A DNA stretch of 64,000 bases from contig JAWKTE010000011.1 of assembly GCA_041401985.1 (NCBI GenBank), positions 103,915 through 167,914 of the forward strand, in the 5' to 3' direction. Positions within the stretch are counted from its first letter, which is position 1. Each line of letters begins with the position of its first letter. The translations under genes and the position numbers were made by a program. The DNA is from JACKHA01 sp041401985 (GTDB lineage Bacteria; Planctomycetota; Phycisphaerae; Phycisphaerales; UBA1924). Shown here piece by piece: positions 33,697 to 41,775 of this stretch. The notes below the pieces were generated by a model, which made no database searches, was not told the origin of the DNA, and was given only the letters and a program-made list of their open reading frames with translations.

Positions 33697-34355
33697 TCCG
33701 ACGCCCCCCGCAACGCGCGGACGAATCGCCCCAGTTTCGCGGCGTCCAGTTCGCCGTTGGTCCGCACGCCGCTACACAGATCGACGCCGAAGGGGGAAGC
33801 CGCGGCGATTGCCCGCGCGACGTTCGCCTCGTTCAGGCCGCCCGCGAGGAACACCGGGACCGGGGAGGCTTCCACGATCCGCCGGCTGATGGCCCAGTCG
33901 TGGGCCCGCCCGGTGCCGCCGAGTTCGCGGGCCGCGGGGTTGCCCGAGTCGAGCAGGAGGGCGTCGACGCGTGGCGCGGCGGCGAGGGCGAGCACGACGG
34001 AGGCGTCGCCCAGCACATGGATGACCTGCACGATCCGCACGTGCGGCGTGGCGCGTCGGAGGGCGTCGTAGACCGTCGGCACGGTCGTGTCGTCCACCAG
34101 TTGCACCGTGTTCACACTCGTGCGCCGGACGTGGTCCACCACGGCGTCGGGCTCGGTCTGGCTGGTGAGCAGGAACGTCGCGATGGGCGGGGGCACTCGG
34201 GCCGCGATCTCGTGGATGAGGTCGTCCGCGATCGGGCCGGGCCCGGTGGGCATGCGGGCGACAAGGCCGAGGGCGTCGGCGCCGTGTGCGATCGCCAGGC
34301 GGGCCTCATCGACCGAGGCGATGCAGCAGACCTTGAGGCGGATTCGGCGGTCCAT
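33672..34355 (-). CDS. TrpF-like phosphoribosylanthranilate isomerase homolog
   Basis: 227 residues from ATG 34355. A single-domain beta/alpha barrel: IRLKVCCIASVDEARLAIAH holds the catalytic-Cys position of TrpF (normally KxCGI; here the Gly is Cys), VDALLLDSG carries the general-acid Asp, and GGTGRAHDW plus PVFLAGGLNEANVARAI form the phosphate site. FGVDLCSGVRTNGELDAAKL is the usual closing motif. No other trp gene is next to it. It may be the tryptophan-pathway enzyme encoded away from the operon, or a divergent isomerase. The 3' end overlaps the old yellow enzyme gene tail to tail. Confidence 0.8.
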   Translation of the reverse strand: MDRRIRLKVCCIASVDEARLAIAHGADALGLVARMPTGPGPIADDLIHEIAARVPPPIATFLLTSQTEPDAVVDHVRRTSVNTVQLVDDTTVPTVYDALRRATPHVRIVQVIHVLGDASVVLALAAAPRVDALLLDSGNPAARELGGTGRAHDWAISRRIVEASPVPVFLAGGLNEANVARAIAAASPFGVDLCSGVRTNGELDAAKLGRFVRALRGASDQTASLAG

Positions 34356-34396
34356 CGTGTTCGGCCTCGCTCTTCCGCGCTGTTCGTTCCAGAAGA

Positions 34397-36652
34397 TCAG
34401 TGCAACCCGGCGGGCTTCTCGGCCTCGGCCTGGGCGTCCGCCGCCCGTCCGTCCATCTGCCCCAGTTGCAGTCGCAGGAAGTCGGCGTACCGCCCCTCGC
34501 GCTCCAGCAGTTGCTCGTGCGTGCCGACCTCGATGACGCGCCCGTTCTCCAGCACGACGATGCGGTCGGCGTGGCGGATGGTGGAGAGGCGGTGGGCAAT
34601 CACGAAGCACGTCCGCCCGCGGATCAGGCGGGCCAGCGAGCGCTGGATCAGGGCCTCGCTCTCGGAGTCGAGGTTGCTGGTCGCCTCGTCGAGGATGAGG
34701 ATGCGCGGATCGGCGAGCACGGCCCGGGCGATGGCGATCCGCTGCTTCTGCCCGCCGGAGAGTTTGACGCCGCGTTCGCCGATCAGGGTCTGGTACCCGT
34801 GCTCAAGCCCGGTGATGAAGCCGTGGGCGGCGGCGGCCTCGGCGGCGGCGCGAACCTGCTCGTCGGTCGCGTCGCGCCGGGCGTAGGCGATGTTCTCCGC
34901 GACGGTGCCGTCGAATAGGAACACGTCCTGCTCGACGATGCCCAGCAGGCGGCGGAACGAGGCGACATCGATCTCGCGGAGGTCGGTGCCGTCGAGCAGG
35001 ATGCGCCCGGCGGTCGGGTCGTAGAAACGGGCGACGAGGTTGCACAGCGTGGTCTTGCCCGAGCCGCTTGGGCCGACCAGCGCGATGGTCTCGCCGGGAG
35101 CGATGTCGAGGGTGATGTCTTCGAGGACGGGGGCGGGCGACTTGTCGGATGATGGGCCGGAATCCGAAGGCGATGCGTCGGCCCCGCTGGCCGCGCCGGT
35201 GCCCGCCTGCGGCAGCACCCCATTCGACGCGGCCTTCGCGCTCTTCGCGCCCTTCGCGTTCCCAGCCTGCTCGGCAGCGGGGCGTGGAGCGTCCTTGAGC
35301 GCCGATGTCGTGTCCTTCTCGAGGCGCATCGCCCCCGCCCGCAGGCCGCGCCGCGCGGGGTACGCGAACGAGACGTGCTCGAGCGTGATCCGTCCCGCGA
35401 CGCTGGCCTGGTCGAGCCGCAGGCCTGGTTTCTCGCCGTCGCCGCGCTCGAACTCGCGCTTCTCGTCGAGCACTTCCAGCACGCGGTCGAGGCCCGACAG
35501 TTCGTTCTGCACGTTCTGGGCGGTGGAGACCAGCGACTCGAGCGGGCCGAGGAGCATCAGCAGGTACGCCGAGAACATCATCAGGTCGCCGAGGGTCAGA
35601 CGCCCCTCGATGACGCCCGTGCCCGCGTACACCAGCACGCCCGCCGAGGCCAGCGGGATCAGCGCGGCCCACAGCAGTTCCAGCACGCGCGAGAACCACC
35701 ACGTCAGGATCTCCTGGCGCGACATCACGTGCCCGCCGGTGACGAACCGCGTGGCTTCGCCGGTCTGGCGGGCGAAGCCGCGGACGACGCGCATGCCGCC
35801 GAAGGCCTCGGTCGCGTGGGCGTCGACCGCGGTGCGGGTGTCGCGGATGTCGCGGTACATCGGGCGGATCTTGGAAATCCACGTGCGGTGGCTCAGCCAC
35901 ACGACCGGGATCAGCACGACCGCCCCGGCGAGCATCCGCCAGTCCACCCACGCCAGGATGCACAGCGTGCCGGCGAGCTGGATCACCGCCCGCCACGGGT
36001 TGTAGATGAGCGAGAACAGCAGGCCCCCGACGTTTCCCGCGTCCTCGCGCAGCAGGCTTGCGACGCCGCCGGACTTGAGGTCCTGGACGCGGTCGAGCGG
36101 GAGGCGGACGGCGTGCTCGAAGAGGCGCTTCCGCACGCCGACCTGCACGCGCTTGCTGATCCGCGTGACCTGCCAGCGCCCCCACAGGCCGATGCAGATC
36201 GACACGACACTGGTGGCGACCAGCGCGAAGAAGATCAGCCACAGCAGCGTGCGCGGCTCGCGCGGGCCGGGGAACCAGTCGGGGATGCCGCTGGGACCGG
36301 GGTTGTTGGTCAGGACGTAGTCGATCGCGATCTTGGTCGAGGCCGGCATGACCAGGCCGATGGCCGTGGAGACGGTCAGGGTGGCCAGGGCCATTGCGGT
36401 GACGAGGCGGTGGCCGCGCATCAGGCCCAAGAACGCGCCGAAGAGTTCGCGGAAGGAACGGAGGCGCTTGCGGCGTTCGCGCCCGGCGAAGGCCGAGTCG
36501 GCCCCGGCGTGGGTGGCGTGGGGTTCGTTTTGCGACGCGGCGTCGGACCCGGCGCGGCGGCGCGACCGCCTGGCCTCCCGGGCCGCCGTGGCTTTGTCAC
36601 GCCGGCGATCGAGGTAGTCGTTGTACCGCTGCCTGCTGGAACGACGGGGCAT
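34397..36652 (-). CDS. ABC exporter, fused permease and ATPase (MsbA-like)
   Basis: 751 residues. A basic N-terminal tail of about 70 residues precedes six transmembrane helices (about 80-380; for example LVTAMALATLTVSTAIGLVM and LLWLIFFALVATSVVSICIG). The nucleotide-binding domain has Walker A GPSGSGKTT from residue 527, signature LSGGQKQRIAIARAV, Walker B ILILDEATSNLDSES, and HRLST. Between the first strand (ITLEHVSFAYPARRG) and Walker A there is a 65-70 residue Ala/Ser/Lys-rich insert not found in usual MsbA proteins. Lipid or drug export is the family role. The upstream spacer contains several hairpins. Confidence 0.93.
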   Translation of the reverse strand: MPRRSSRQRYNDYLDRRRDKATAAREARRSRRRAGSDAASQNEPHATHAGADSAFAGRERRKRLRSFRELFGAFLGLMRGHRLVTAMALATLTVSTAIGLVMPASTKIAIDYVLTNNPGPSGIPDWFPGPREPRTLLWLIFFALVATSVVSICIGLWGRWQVTRISKRVQVGVRKRLFEHAVRLPLDRVQDLKSGGVASLLREDAGNVGGLLFSLIYNPWRAVIQLAGTLCILAWVDWRMLAGAVVLIPVVWLSHRTWISKIRPMYRDIRDTRTAVDAHATEAFGGMRVVRGFARQTGEATRFVTGGHVMSRQEILTWWFSRVLELLWAALIPLASAGVLVYAGTGVIEGRLTLGDLMMFSAYLLMLLGPLESLVSTAQNVQNELSGLDRVLEVLDEKREFERGDGEKPGLRLDQASVAGRITLEHVSFAYPARRGLRAGAMRLEKDTTSALKDAPRPAAEQAGNAKGAKSAKAASNGVLPQAGTGAASGADASPSDSGPSSDKSPAPVLEDITLDIAPGETIALVGPSGSGKTTLCNLVARFYDPTAGRILLDGTDLREIDVASFRRLLGIVEQDVFLFDGTVAENIAYARRDATDEQVRAAAEAAAAHGFITGLEHGYQTLIGERGVKLSGGQKQRIAIARAVLADPRILILDEATSNLDSESEALIQRSLARLIRGRTCFVIAHRLSTIRHADRIVVLENGRVIEVGTHEQLLEREGRYADFLRLQLGQMDGRAADAQAEAEKPAGLH

Positions 36653-36917
36653 TCAGCGATGGTAGCGCGGGGCGGGGATGGCTCTGCGTGTGGTGATCGG
36701 TTTGCGACGAGGTGGCGGGGTTCTGCGGCCCCGCGGAGTTCGGGAGCAGGTCTTCGCGGGCCGTGCCGCCGCGTCGGCCGGAGGGGTGGTTGCACCGATT
36801 CGATCCAGTCCGACCAGAGAGGTTGTCCCCGATGCGAGGCGGGCTGGAACGCCCGCCCCCCTCATTCGAAGCGTTTCGGCGTGGCGAGCGCAGAAGGCCG
36901 CGCAGGTGGATCGCTGC
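36653..36917. other. Spacer with GC-rich hairpins, no gene
   Basis: Contains GCGGGG-TTCTGCGG-CCCCGC at 36715-36734, whose loop shares the TCTGCGG word of the hairpin family, and a second stem GCGGGC-TGGAAC-GCCCGC at 36842-36859. The upstream part includes TTTGCGACGAGG. It separates the YcaQ-like gene from the start of the ABC exporter gene. Confidence 0.5.
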
Positions 36918-38156
36918 TCAGGATGGGCGCTCGGTTTGAGCGATGTCGATGCTGGTCGCGCCGTTCAGGACCGCGTACCGCTCGATGGCCTTCTCCAAAG
37001 CCGCCCGCTTCGGCTTGGTCGGTTTCTGCCCCGCCTCCCACCACACCGCCCGGACCCGCAGTGTGCCGGCGTCGCGGTCCATCTTCGGATCGACGCGGGC
37101 GACGAGTCGCTCGCCCTCGAGCACCGGCAGGACGAAGTAGCCGTAGCGGCGCTTGGGCTCGGGCGTGAAGGCCTCGAAGCGGTAGTCGAAGCCGAAGAGG
37201 CGCAGGCAGCGGGCCCGGTCGCGGACGAGCGGGTCGAACGGGCTGAGCAGGCGCATGTCGCTCGGAGCGTCGGGCAGTCGCTTGGTGCGGCGTTGCCAGC
37301 CGACGATCGCGACGCCGGGCTTCGGGGTGGCGGGCGAACCGTTCGTCTTGCCCGCCGGCGCGTCCGTCGCGTTGGGCGGCGCGCTCTCCAGGCGCACGCG
37401 CTCGGCTCGCCCCTCGCCGACCGCGGCCTTGCACCACGCCGTCGCCTCGGCGATCGTCACGGTGCCCCAGAACTTGGCGATCTCGGAGGGTGTGGCCGCG
37501 CCGAGGCGATCCAGGGCCGCGGCACACGCCCAGTCGACGTGCTGCTCGCGCGTCGGCGCGGGGACGCCGTGCACGCGCGGCAGGACGCGCTCGGTCAGGT
37601 CGTACACCTTCTGGAAGTTCACGCGACGGGCCACCGCCAGTTCGCCGGTCCGCCACCAGAACTCGAGCGCGGCCTTGGCGGGCTTCCAGTCCCACCACTT
37701 GCCACTCTTCTCGCCCGCACGCTCGAAGTCGCGGGCCATCAGCGGGCCCTCATCGCGCACGCGGGCGAGCACCGCCTCGGCCACTTGCTCGTGGTCCTTG
37801 CCCATCCGTTCGCGCAGCCAGGAGCCCCACGCGACGTGCCCGAAGCGGCACCGCCAGTGCGGGAACGCCTCTTCGGGCAGCACCGAGGCGTCGTGGGTCC
37901 AGTGCTCGAAGACCCGGCCGCGGCGTTGGAGCGTGTCGAGCGTGCGTGGCTGGTAGGCGTGCAGGCGGGTCCAGAGGATGTGGTGGTGGGCCCGCTCGAC
38001 GACGTTGATGCTGTCGAGTTGCACGAAGCCCAGGGCGCGGATCTCGCCCAGCACGCGCGCGGGCGTGGCCGGTCGGGCGGGGTCCTCGAGCAAACGCTGG
38101 CCGCCCATGAACAGGCGACGGGCCGTGGCTGCGGGAATGGTGGGGGGTGGGGTCAC
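36918..38156 (-). CDS. YcaQ/AlkX-family winged-helix DNA glycosylase-like protein
   Basis: 412 residues from GTG 38156, which overlaps the stop of the lipoprotein gene (GTGA). The opening ARRLFMGGQRLL and LGFVQLDSINVVERAHHHIL with the following WTRLHAYQP match the conserved N-terminus of the family, whose characterised members unhook interstrand crosslinks or alkylated bases. Later HWTHDASVLPEE and FPHWRCRF, then SPFDPLVRDRARCLRLFGFD and a YRFEAFTPEPKRRYGYFVLP strand complete the pattern. Three winged-helix units are expected. A Pro/Ala insert near residue 300 is unusual. Cytoplasmic DNA repair is the expected role. Confidence 0.85.
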   Translation of the reverse strand: MTPPPTIPAATARRLFMGGQRLLEDPARPATPARVLGEIRALGFVQLDSINVVERAHHHILWTRLHAYQPRTLDTLQRRGRVFEHWTHDASVLPEEAFPHWRCRFGHVAWGSWLRERMGKDHEQVAEAVLARVRDEGPLMARDFERAGEKSGKWWDWKPAKAALEFWWRTGELAVARRVNFQKVYDLTERVLPRVHGVPAPTREQHVDWACAAALDRLGAATPSEIAKFWGTVTIAEATAWCKAAVGEGRAERVRLESAPPNATDAPAGKTNGSPATPKPGVAIVGWQRRTKRLPDAPSDMRLLSPFDPLVRDRARCLRLFGFDYRFEAFTPEPKRRYGYFVLPVLEGERLVARVDPKMDRDAGTLRVRAVWWEAGQKPTKPKRAALEKAIERYAVLNGATSIDIAQTERPS

Positions 38157-38560
38157 GATCCCGGCGTTGCCTGCGACGGAGGCTGGCGGAACTCCATGCC
38201 GTGGCGGCTGCGGGTCTCGACCGACGCGTGGGCCAGCCCCGGGCCGGGGTTGGTGATGGTGACCAGGATCTCGTCGGCATTGCGCGATTCGGCCACGCGC
38301 CCGCCGGGGCCGACCAAGCCTTGGGACTCCTCGACGTTGTCGACTGTCAGCGTGTAGCCCAGCGGCTGCTGGCCGATGTTGGCGATCTCGAACCTGATGG
38401 GCGAACCGGTGAGGCGGATTGTTGCGGACTCCCCGGCGTGCAGCACGGTGCCGGTGGTGGTGCGCGAAGCGCACGCGGCAAGGGCCATGCTTCCGGCAAG
38501 GAGCAGCATGGTCCTCGCGACTCGACCGAGCCGGCGCGAGCGTGAACGGAGCGGGTTCAT
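38153..38560 (-). CDS. Small lipoprotein (YcfL-like)
   Basis: 135 residues from ATG 38560, chosen because it gives a lipoprotein signal: RSRSRRLGRVARTMLLLAGS, then MALAAC as lipobox. The mature part is a single beta sandwich (ATIRLTGSPIRFEIANIGQQ, then LGYTLTVDNVEE and EILVTITNPGPGLAHASVET), resembling YcfL/DUF1425-type envelope lipoproteins. It lies 50 bp after ssb and is translationally coupled to the YcaQ-like gene, an odd pairing of envelope and DNA-repair proteins. Confidence 0.78.
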   Translation of the reverse strand: MNPLRSRSRRLGRVARTMLLLAGSMALAACASRTTTGTVLHAGESATIRLTGSPIRFEIANIGQQPLGYTLTVDNVEESQGLVGPGGRVAESRNADEILVTITNPGPGLAHASVETRSRHGMEFRQPPSQATPGS

Positions 38561-38610
38561 TGGGTGTCCCTCAGCGCTGTCACCAACGATCGCTCGCGCG
38601 ATCGGCTCCA

Positions 38611-39117
38611 TCAGAACGGGATGTCATCCTCCGGCACGGGCACGCTGGAGGCCGGGGCGGAGGACCGGTTGCCGCCGCCGCTGCCGCCCGAGCCGCGGGA
38701 TTGGTAGTTGGAGCGTCCGCCGCCGCCGCCTCCACCACCCGAAGACGCGAAGTCGCTGTCGCCGCCTCCGCCGCCCCCGCCGCCGGGGCGGCTGTCGATG
38801 AACTGGAACGACTCGACCACGACCTTGAGTTTGGACCGCTTGTTGCCCTGCTGGTCCTCCCACTGGTCGAGTTTCAGGCGTCCCTCAATGAACACGGGGC
38901 GGCCCTTGGCCAGGTACTGGCTCATGACCTCGGCCGTGCGCCCGAAGGCGTCGCAGTCGACGAAGGTCGTCTCTTCGCGCTGCTCGCCCTCGGGCGTGCG
39001 CCAGCGCCGGTTGACCGCCAGGCCGATCTGGGCGACGGCCGTATTCCCGGAGGTGTGGCGCAGTTCGATATCACGCGTGAGGTTGCCCATGAGCATGACT
39101 TTGTTGAGGTTGGCCAT
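38611..39117 (-). CDS. ssb: Single-stranded DNA-binding protein
   Basis: 168 residues from ATG 39117; a longer in-frame opening upstream has no ribosome site. The OB fold spans residues 1-112 (LNKVMLMGNLTRDIELRHT, VAQIGLAVNRRW, FVDCDAFGRTAEVMSQYLAK, FIEGRLKLDQWEDQQGNKRS). A glycine-rich linker with runs of eight glycines follows, and the acidic tip PEDDIPF that recruits replication and repair proteins is intact. It follows rpsF in the order common to many bacteria (rpsF-ssb), separated here by a 366-bp spacer holding a hairpin doublet. Confidence 0.97.
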   Translation of the reverse strand: MANLNKVMLMGNLTRDIELRHTSGNTAVAQIGLAVNRRWRTPEGEQREETTFVDCDAFGRTAEVMSQYLAKGRPVFIEGRLKLDQWEDQQGNKRSKLKVVVESFQFIDSRPGGGGGGGGDSDFASSGGGGGGGGRSNYQSRGSGGSGGGNRSSAPASSVPVPEDDIPF

Positions 39118-39290
39118 CGGGGTTCTCCATTGGGTGGGCACGGGGCGGTCGGCCCGTGGCCGCGCGGCGATCGCGCCCGGGCGGATCATCCCAGACGCGG
39201 GCCACCGGCGGGCACAAGCCACATGATACCGATCGAAACCCTATCGTGCAAGTGGCTCGGAGCGAGGTGTTCCAGGCGGACCGACGGTCG

Positions 39291-39415
39291 CGCCCAAACG
39301 CCGGACCTGAAGCTTTGCGAAGGTCCGGGTCGGCGCGATGGCGGCGCGCCGTGCGTTCGGCGTTCATCGACCCGGACCTTTGTCGCAGAGCCTCCTCAGG
39401 TCCGGCGTCTGGGCG
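39291..39415. repeat. Hairpin doublet (BIME-like), copy A, between rpsF and ssb
   Basis: Two units face each other. Forward 39301-39328: CCGGACCT, loop GAAGCTTTGCGA, AGGTCCGG. Reverse 39372-39405: CCGGACCT, loop GAGGAGGCTCTGCGACAA on the minus strand, AGGTCCGG. The outer flanks CGCCCAAACGCCGGACCT and AGGTCCGGCGTCTGGGCG pair with one mismatch, so the whole 125 bp is also one long palindrome. The same arrangement recurs at 44370-44496. Confidence 0.92.
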
Positions 39416-39483
39416 TCTGTTGGTGTTCGAGCGCGCGGTGTTTCCGCGCGATGGAGCGAATGCGGACGCAGGGGACGCCCGGC

Positions 39484-39981
39484 TCAGTTGGTCGATTCGC
39501 CGGACTCGCCCGAGTCGTCCTCGGCGCCGGCCTCGTCGGTCTCGCCCTCGTCCTCGGCCTGGGGGGCGCCGATGGTGACGGCCGGGCCCTGGGTCTCGGC
39601 CTCCTTGGCCGCGCGCTCGGCGCGGAGGCGGGCCTCGACGCGGAGTTCCTCGCGGGCGTCGGCGCTCTTCATCTCCTCCTCGGTGAGGTGCTCGGCTTCG
39701 AGGATCATGCAGCGGAGGATCCGCTCGGAGATGTTGCAGTCGCGCTCGAGGTGGGCGACGTCCTGGGTGTCGCAGCGGATGTAGGCCAGGATGTACACGC
39801 CGCGCTTCTGCTTGTTGACCTCAAAGGCCAGGCGCCGCTCGTCCCACTTCTTCATGGCGACGACCTCGGCGTGGGCGCGGGCGAGCAGCTCGTTGATGTG
39901 CTCGATGAGCCCGTTGAAGTCGGCCGCGGCCGACTGGCTGACCAGGAACATGACCTCGTACTGGCGTGTGCGCTTCTGCAT
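39484..39981 (-). CDS. rpsF: 30S ribosomal protein bS6
   Basis: 165 residues, ATG 39981 with GAGG upstream. The S6 ferredoxin-like fold occupies residues 1-110 (RQYEVMFLVSQSAAADFNGL, KKWDERRLAFEVNKQKRGVY, ERDCNISERILRCMIL). The C-terminal 55 residues are an acidic Glu/Ala/Asp extension (EDEGETDEAGAEDDSGESGE), longer than in E. coli. It assembles into the 30S platform. It lies after pth in the housekeeping run and before ssb. Confidence 0.96.
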   Translation of the reverse strand: MQKRTRQYEVMFLVSQSAAADFNGLIEHINELLARAHAEVVAMKKWDERRLAFEVNKQKRGVYILAYIRCDTQDVAHLERDCNISERILRCMILEAEHLTEEEMKSADAREELRVEARLRAERAAKEAETQGPAVTIGAPQAEDEGETDEAGAEDDSGESGESTN

Positions 39982-39994
39982 GGGATCCTCAATG

Positions 39995-40096
39995 GAGTGC
40001 TGAGTGCTGAGTGCTGGGTTCCGAGTGCTGAGTGTGGTTGCTGGATGGTGATCGGGAGTCAACCGAGCGAACCGAGTGCCTAGTGCCTAGTGCCTC
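39995..40096. repeat. Short-period word repeats between pth and rpsF
   Basis: 39995-40034: GAGTGCTGAGTGCTGAGTGC with a degenerate continuation, period 8. 40074-40096: GAGTGCCTAGTGCCTAGTGC, period 8, which includes the pth stop codon. Between them lie two CGAGCGAACCGAG-type words. No protein or RNA gene is seen. Confidence 0.8.
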
Positions 40097-40775
40097 TCTG
40101 TTCGGCCTCGTGCTCCGCGGGTCTGGGGTTCTTGGGTCGCACCGGCGCGTCCGGGTCCACGTTGGCCCGGTTCATGGCCGCGTCGATGCCGCTGCGGATG
40201 AAGGTCTCGACGGCTTCCACGACGCGCCCGAGCGTCGTGTCGATGGCGCCCATCTCCTCGCCCGTGAACTTCGACAGGACCCAGTCGGCCTGGTCCATGA
40301 AGTCGGGCGTGGCCCCAACGCCGACGCGGCATCGGGGGTACTTGTCGCCGCCGAGGGCCCGGGTGATGTCGGACAGGCCGTTGTGCCCGCCGGCGCCGCC
40401 CGAGGGCTTGATGCGGATCCGCCCCATGGGCAGGGCGACGTCGTCGGTGATCACGAGCAGGTCGGACGCGGGGTCGACCTTGTAGAAGGCGATGGCCTGG
40501 ACCACCGATCGCCCGGAGAGATTCATGAAGGTGGTGGGCTTGAGCAAGGCGCAGCGGATCGGCTCGCTCGGTGCCGCGCCCGGATCGGGCTTGCCCCACC
40601 CGCCCCCGCCCGTGGGCGAGACCCGCGTCTCGACCAGGGCGGCCTCGAAGCGGCCCCGCGGCGTCTCGCCCGGGGCGAGTTTCGCGACGAGGCGGTCGAT
40701 CGCCATGAACCCGGCGTTGTGCCGCGTCTTCTCGTAGCGAGGTCCCGGGTTGCCGAGTCCGACGATGAGTTTCAT
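40080..40775 (-). CDS. pth: Peptidyl-tRNA hydrolase
   Basis: 231 residues from ATG 40775. It releases peptides from stalled peptidyl-tRNA. The catalytic His and Asn region LIVGLGNPGPRYEKTRHNAG, the substrate-site KPTTFMNLSGRSV, the Asp in ITDDVALPMGRIRIKPSGGA, and GGHNGLSDI are all present. The tail PVRPKNPRPAEHEAEQRG is an extension beyond the fold, and its last codons are formed by the AGTGCCT repeat. It sits between rplY and rpsF, in the same order as ctc-spoVC in Bacillus. Confidence 0.96.
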   Translation of the reverse strand: MKLIVGLGNPGPRYEKTRHNAGFMAIDRLVAKLAPGETPRGRFEAALVETRVSPTGGGGWGKPDPGAAPSEPIRCALLKPTTFMNLSGRSVVQAIAFYKVDPASDLLVITDDVALPMGRIRIKPSGGAGGHNGLSDITRALGGDKYPRCRVGVGATPDFMDQADWVLSKFTGEEMGAIDTTLGRVVEAVETFIRSGIDAAMNRANVDPDAPVRPKNPRPAEHEAEQRGTRH

Positions 40776-40795
40776 GGGAGAAAAAGGACAGGTGT

Positions 40796-40902
40796 CAAGG
40801 TGTCGGGGTGCGAAGGTGTCGAGGGTGTGGTGCCGAAGGAATCGGATGCGCGTTGCGCGCCCTTGGCGCCTCGGCACGTTGCCACCCCGACGCCTCCCGG
40901 GA
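40796..40902. repeat. GGTGTCGGGGTG word repeats between rplY and pth
   Basis: CAAGGTGTCGGGGTGCGAAG followed by GTGTCGAGGGTGTGGTG, with a partly complementary GCCACCCCGACGCC at 40879-40892 near the rplY stop. It could fold as a long imperfect hairpin in the mRNA. Confidence 0.6.
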
Positions 40903-41574
40903 TCACTTCTTCTTCGCGTCGGCCTTCGGGGCCTCCTCTTCCTTCTTGGCGGTGATCACCTCGGGGGCGGCCTGGGTGGCGACGGCGCCCGCCTCGGCGG
41001 TGGGCTCCTCGACTTCCTTCTGGACGACGATCTGGGCCACGATGCCGTGCTTGTCGGAGAGCAGTTTGGCCCCCTCGGGCAGCGGCACCTTGGCCGCGGT
41101 GATCGGGTGCTCCTCGTCGAGCGCGGTCACGTCGACCTCGACGTAGTCCGGCAGCGACTCGAGCGGGCACTCGATCTCGACCTCGTTGACGGGGTGGATC
41201 AGCACCGCGCCGGCGACCTTCAGCCCGATCGCCTCGCCGACCAGGTGGATCGGCACGCGCGAGTGGACGCGGTCCTTCAGGCTGGCCCGGGCCAGGTCGG
41301 CGTGGACGATGTTCGTGCCGAGGTAGTCGAACTGGACGGCCTTGAGCAGCACCAGCTGCTTCTCGGCCTTGCCCTCGATCTCGACCTGGAAGACCTTCTC
41401 GCCCTTGTGGATGTAGCGGAGGGCCTCGCGCGCGTCGAGCGTGAGGGCGACGGGGTCCTCGCCGTGACCGTACATGACGGCCGGGAGGCCGCCCTGCTTG
41501 CGGGCCCGCTGGGCGTAGCGCGACCCGATCTTGGGTCGGATGGTCGCGGTCAGGATCGGTGACTTCTCGTGCAT
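40903..41574 (-). CDS. rplY: 50S ribosomal protein bL25/general stress protein Ctc
   Basis: 223 residues, ATG 41574 with AAGGA nine bases upstream. The N-terminal bL25 domain (PKIGSRYAQRARKQGGLPAV, MYGHGEDPVALTLDAREAL) binds 5S rRNA; the C-terminal TL5/Ctc beta domain (VNEVEIECPLESLPDYVEVD, then LDEEHPITAAKVPLPEG) follows. A Lys/Glu/Ala tail ends the protein. The gene lies between prs and pth, as ctc does in Bacillus subtilis. Confidence 0.95.
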   Translation of the reverse strand: MHEKSPILTATIRPKIGSRYAQRARKQGGLPAVMYGHGEDPVALTLDAREALRYIHKGEKVFQVEIEGKAEKQLVLLKAVQFDYLGTNIVHADLARASLKDRVHSRVPIHLVGEAIGLKVAGAVLIHPVNEVEIECPLESLPDYVEVDVTALDEEHPITAAKVPLPEGAKLLSDKHGIVAQIVVQKEVEEPTAEAGAVATQAAPEVITAKKEEEAPKADAKKK

Positions 41575-41683
41575 GGCGTTGGTCCTTCGTGGATCGGGGC
41601 CGCGCCCCGGTGCTGGCGTTGCTGGCTCGGGCCGCTCAGGGCCCGCATGAACTCAATCCGCTGGTCGGCGCCGCTCGCGCCGC

Positions 41684-41775
41684 GTGCTCGTCTCCGGTTC
41701 TCTCCGTCTCTCTATCTCTCAGTCTCTCTATCTCTCCGTCTCTTCCCTTCGTCGCTCTCTCGCTCCGTCGCTTCC
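41684..41775. repeat. Pyrimidine-rich 16-bp tandem repeat between prs and rplY
   Basis: On the mRNA (minus) strand GACGGAGAGATAGAGA, GACTGAGAGATAGAGA and GACGGAGAGA form 2.6 copies of a 16-mer at about 41699-41742. They are preceded by 8-bp-period GCGACGGAGCGAGAG words next to the prs stop. The block is almost pure purine on the transcript. Confidence 0.85.

Noticed and set aside
39118..39222. N-terminal extension of ssb from an upstream in-frame start
   Set aside because: The extension is Arg/Pro-rich and the SSB fold begins directly at ATG 39117.
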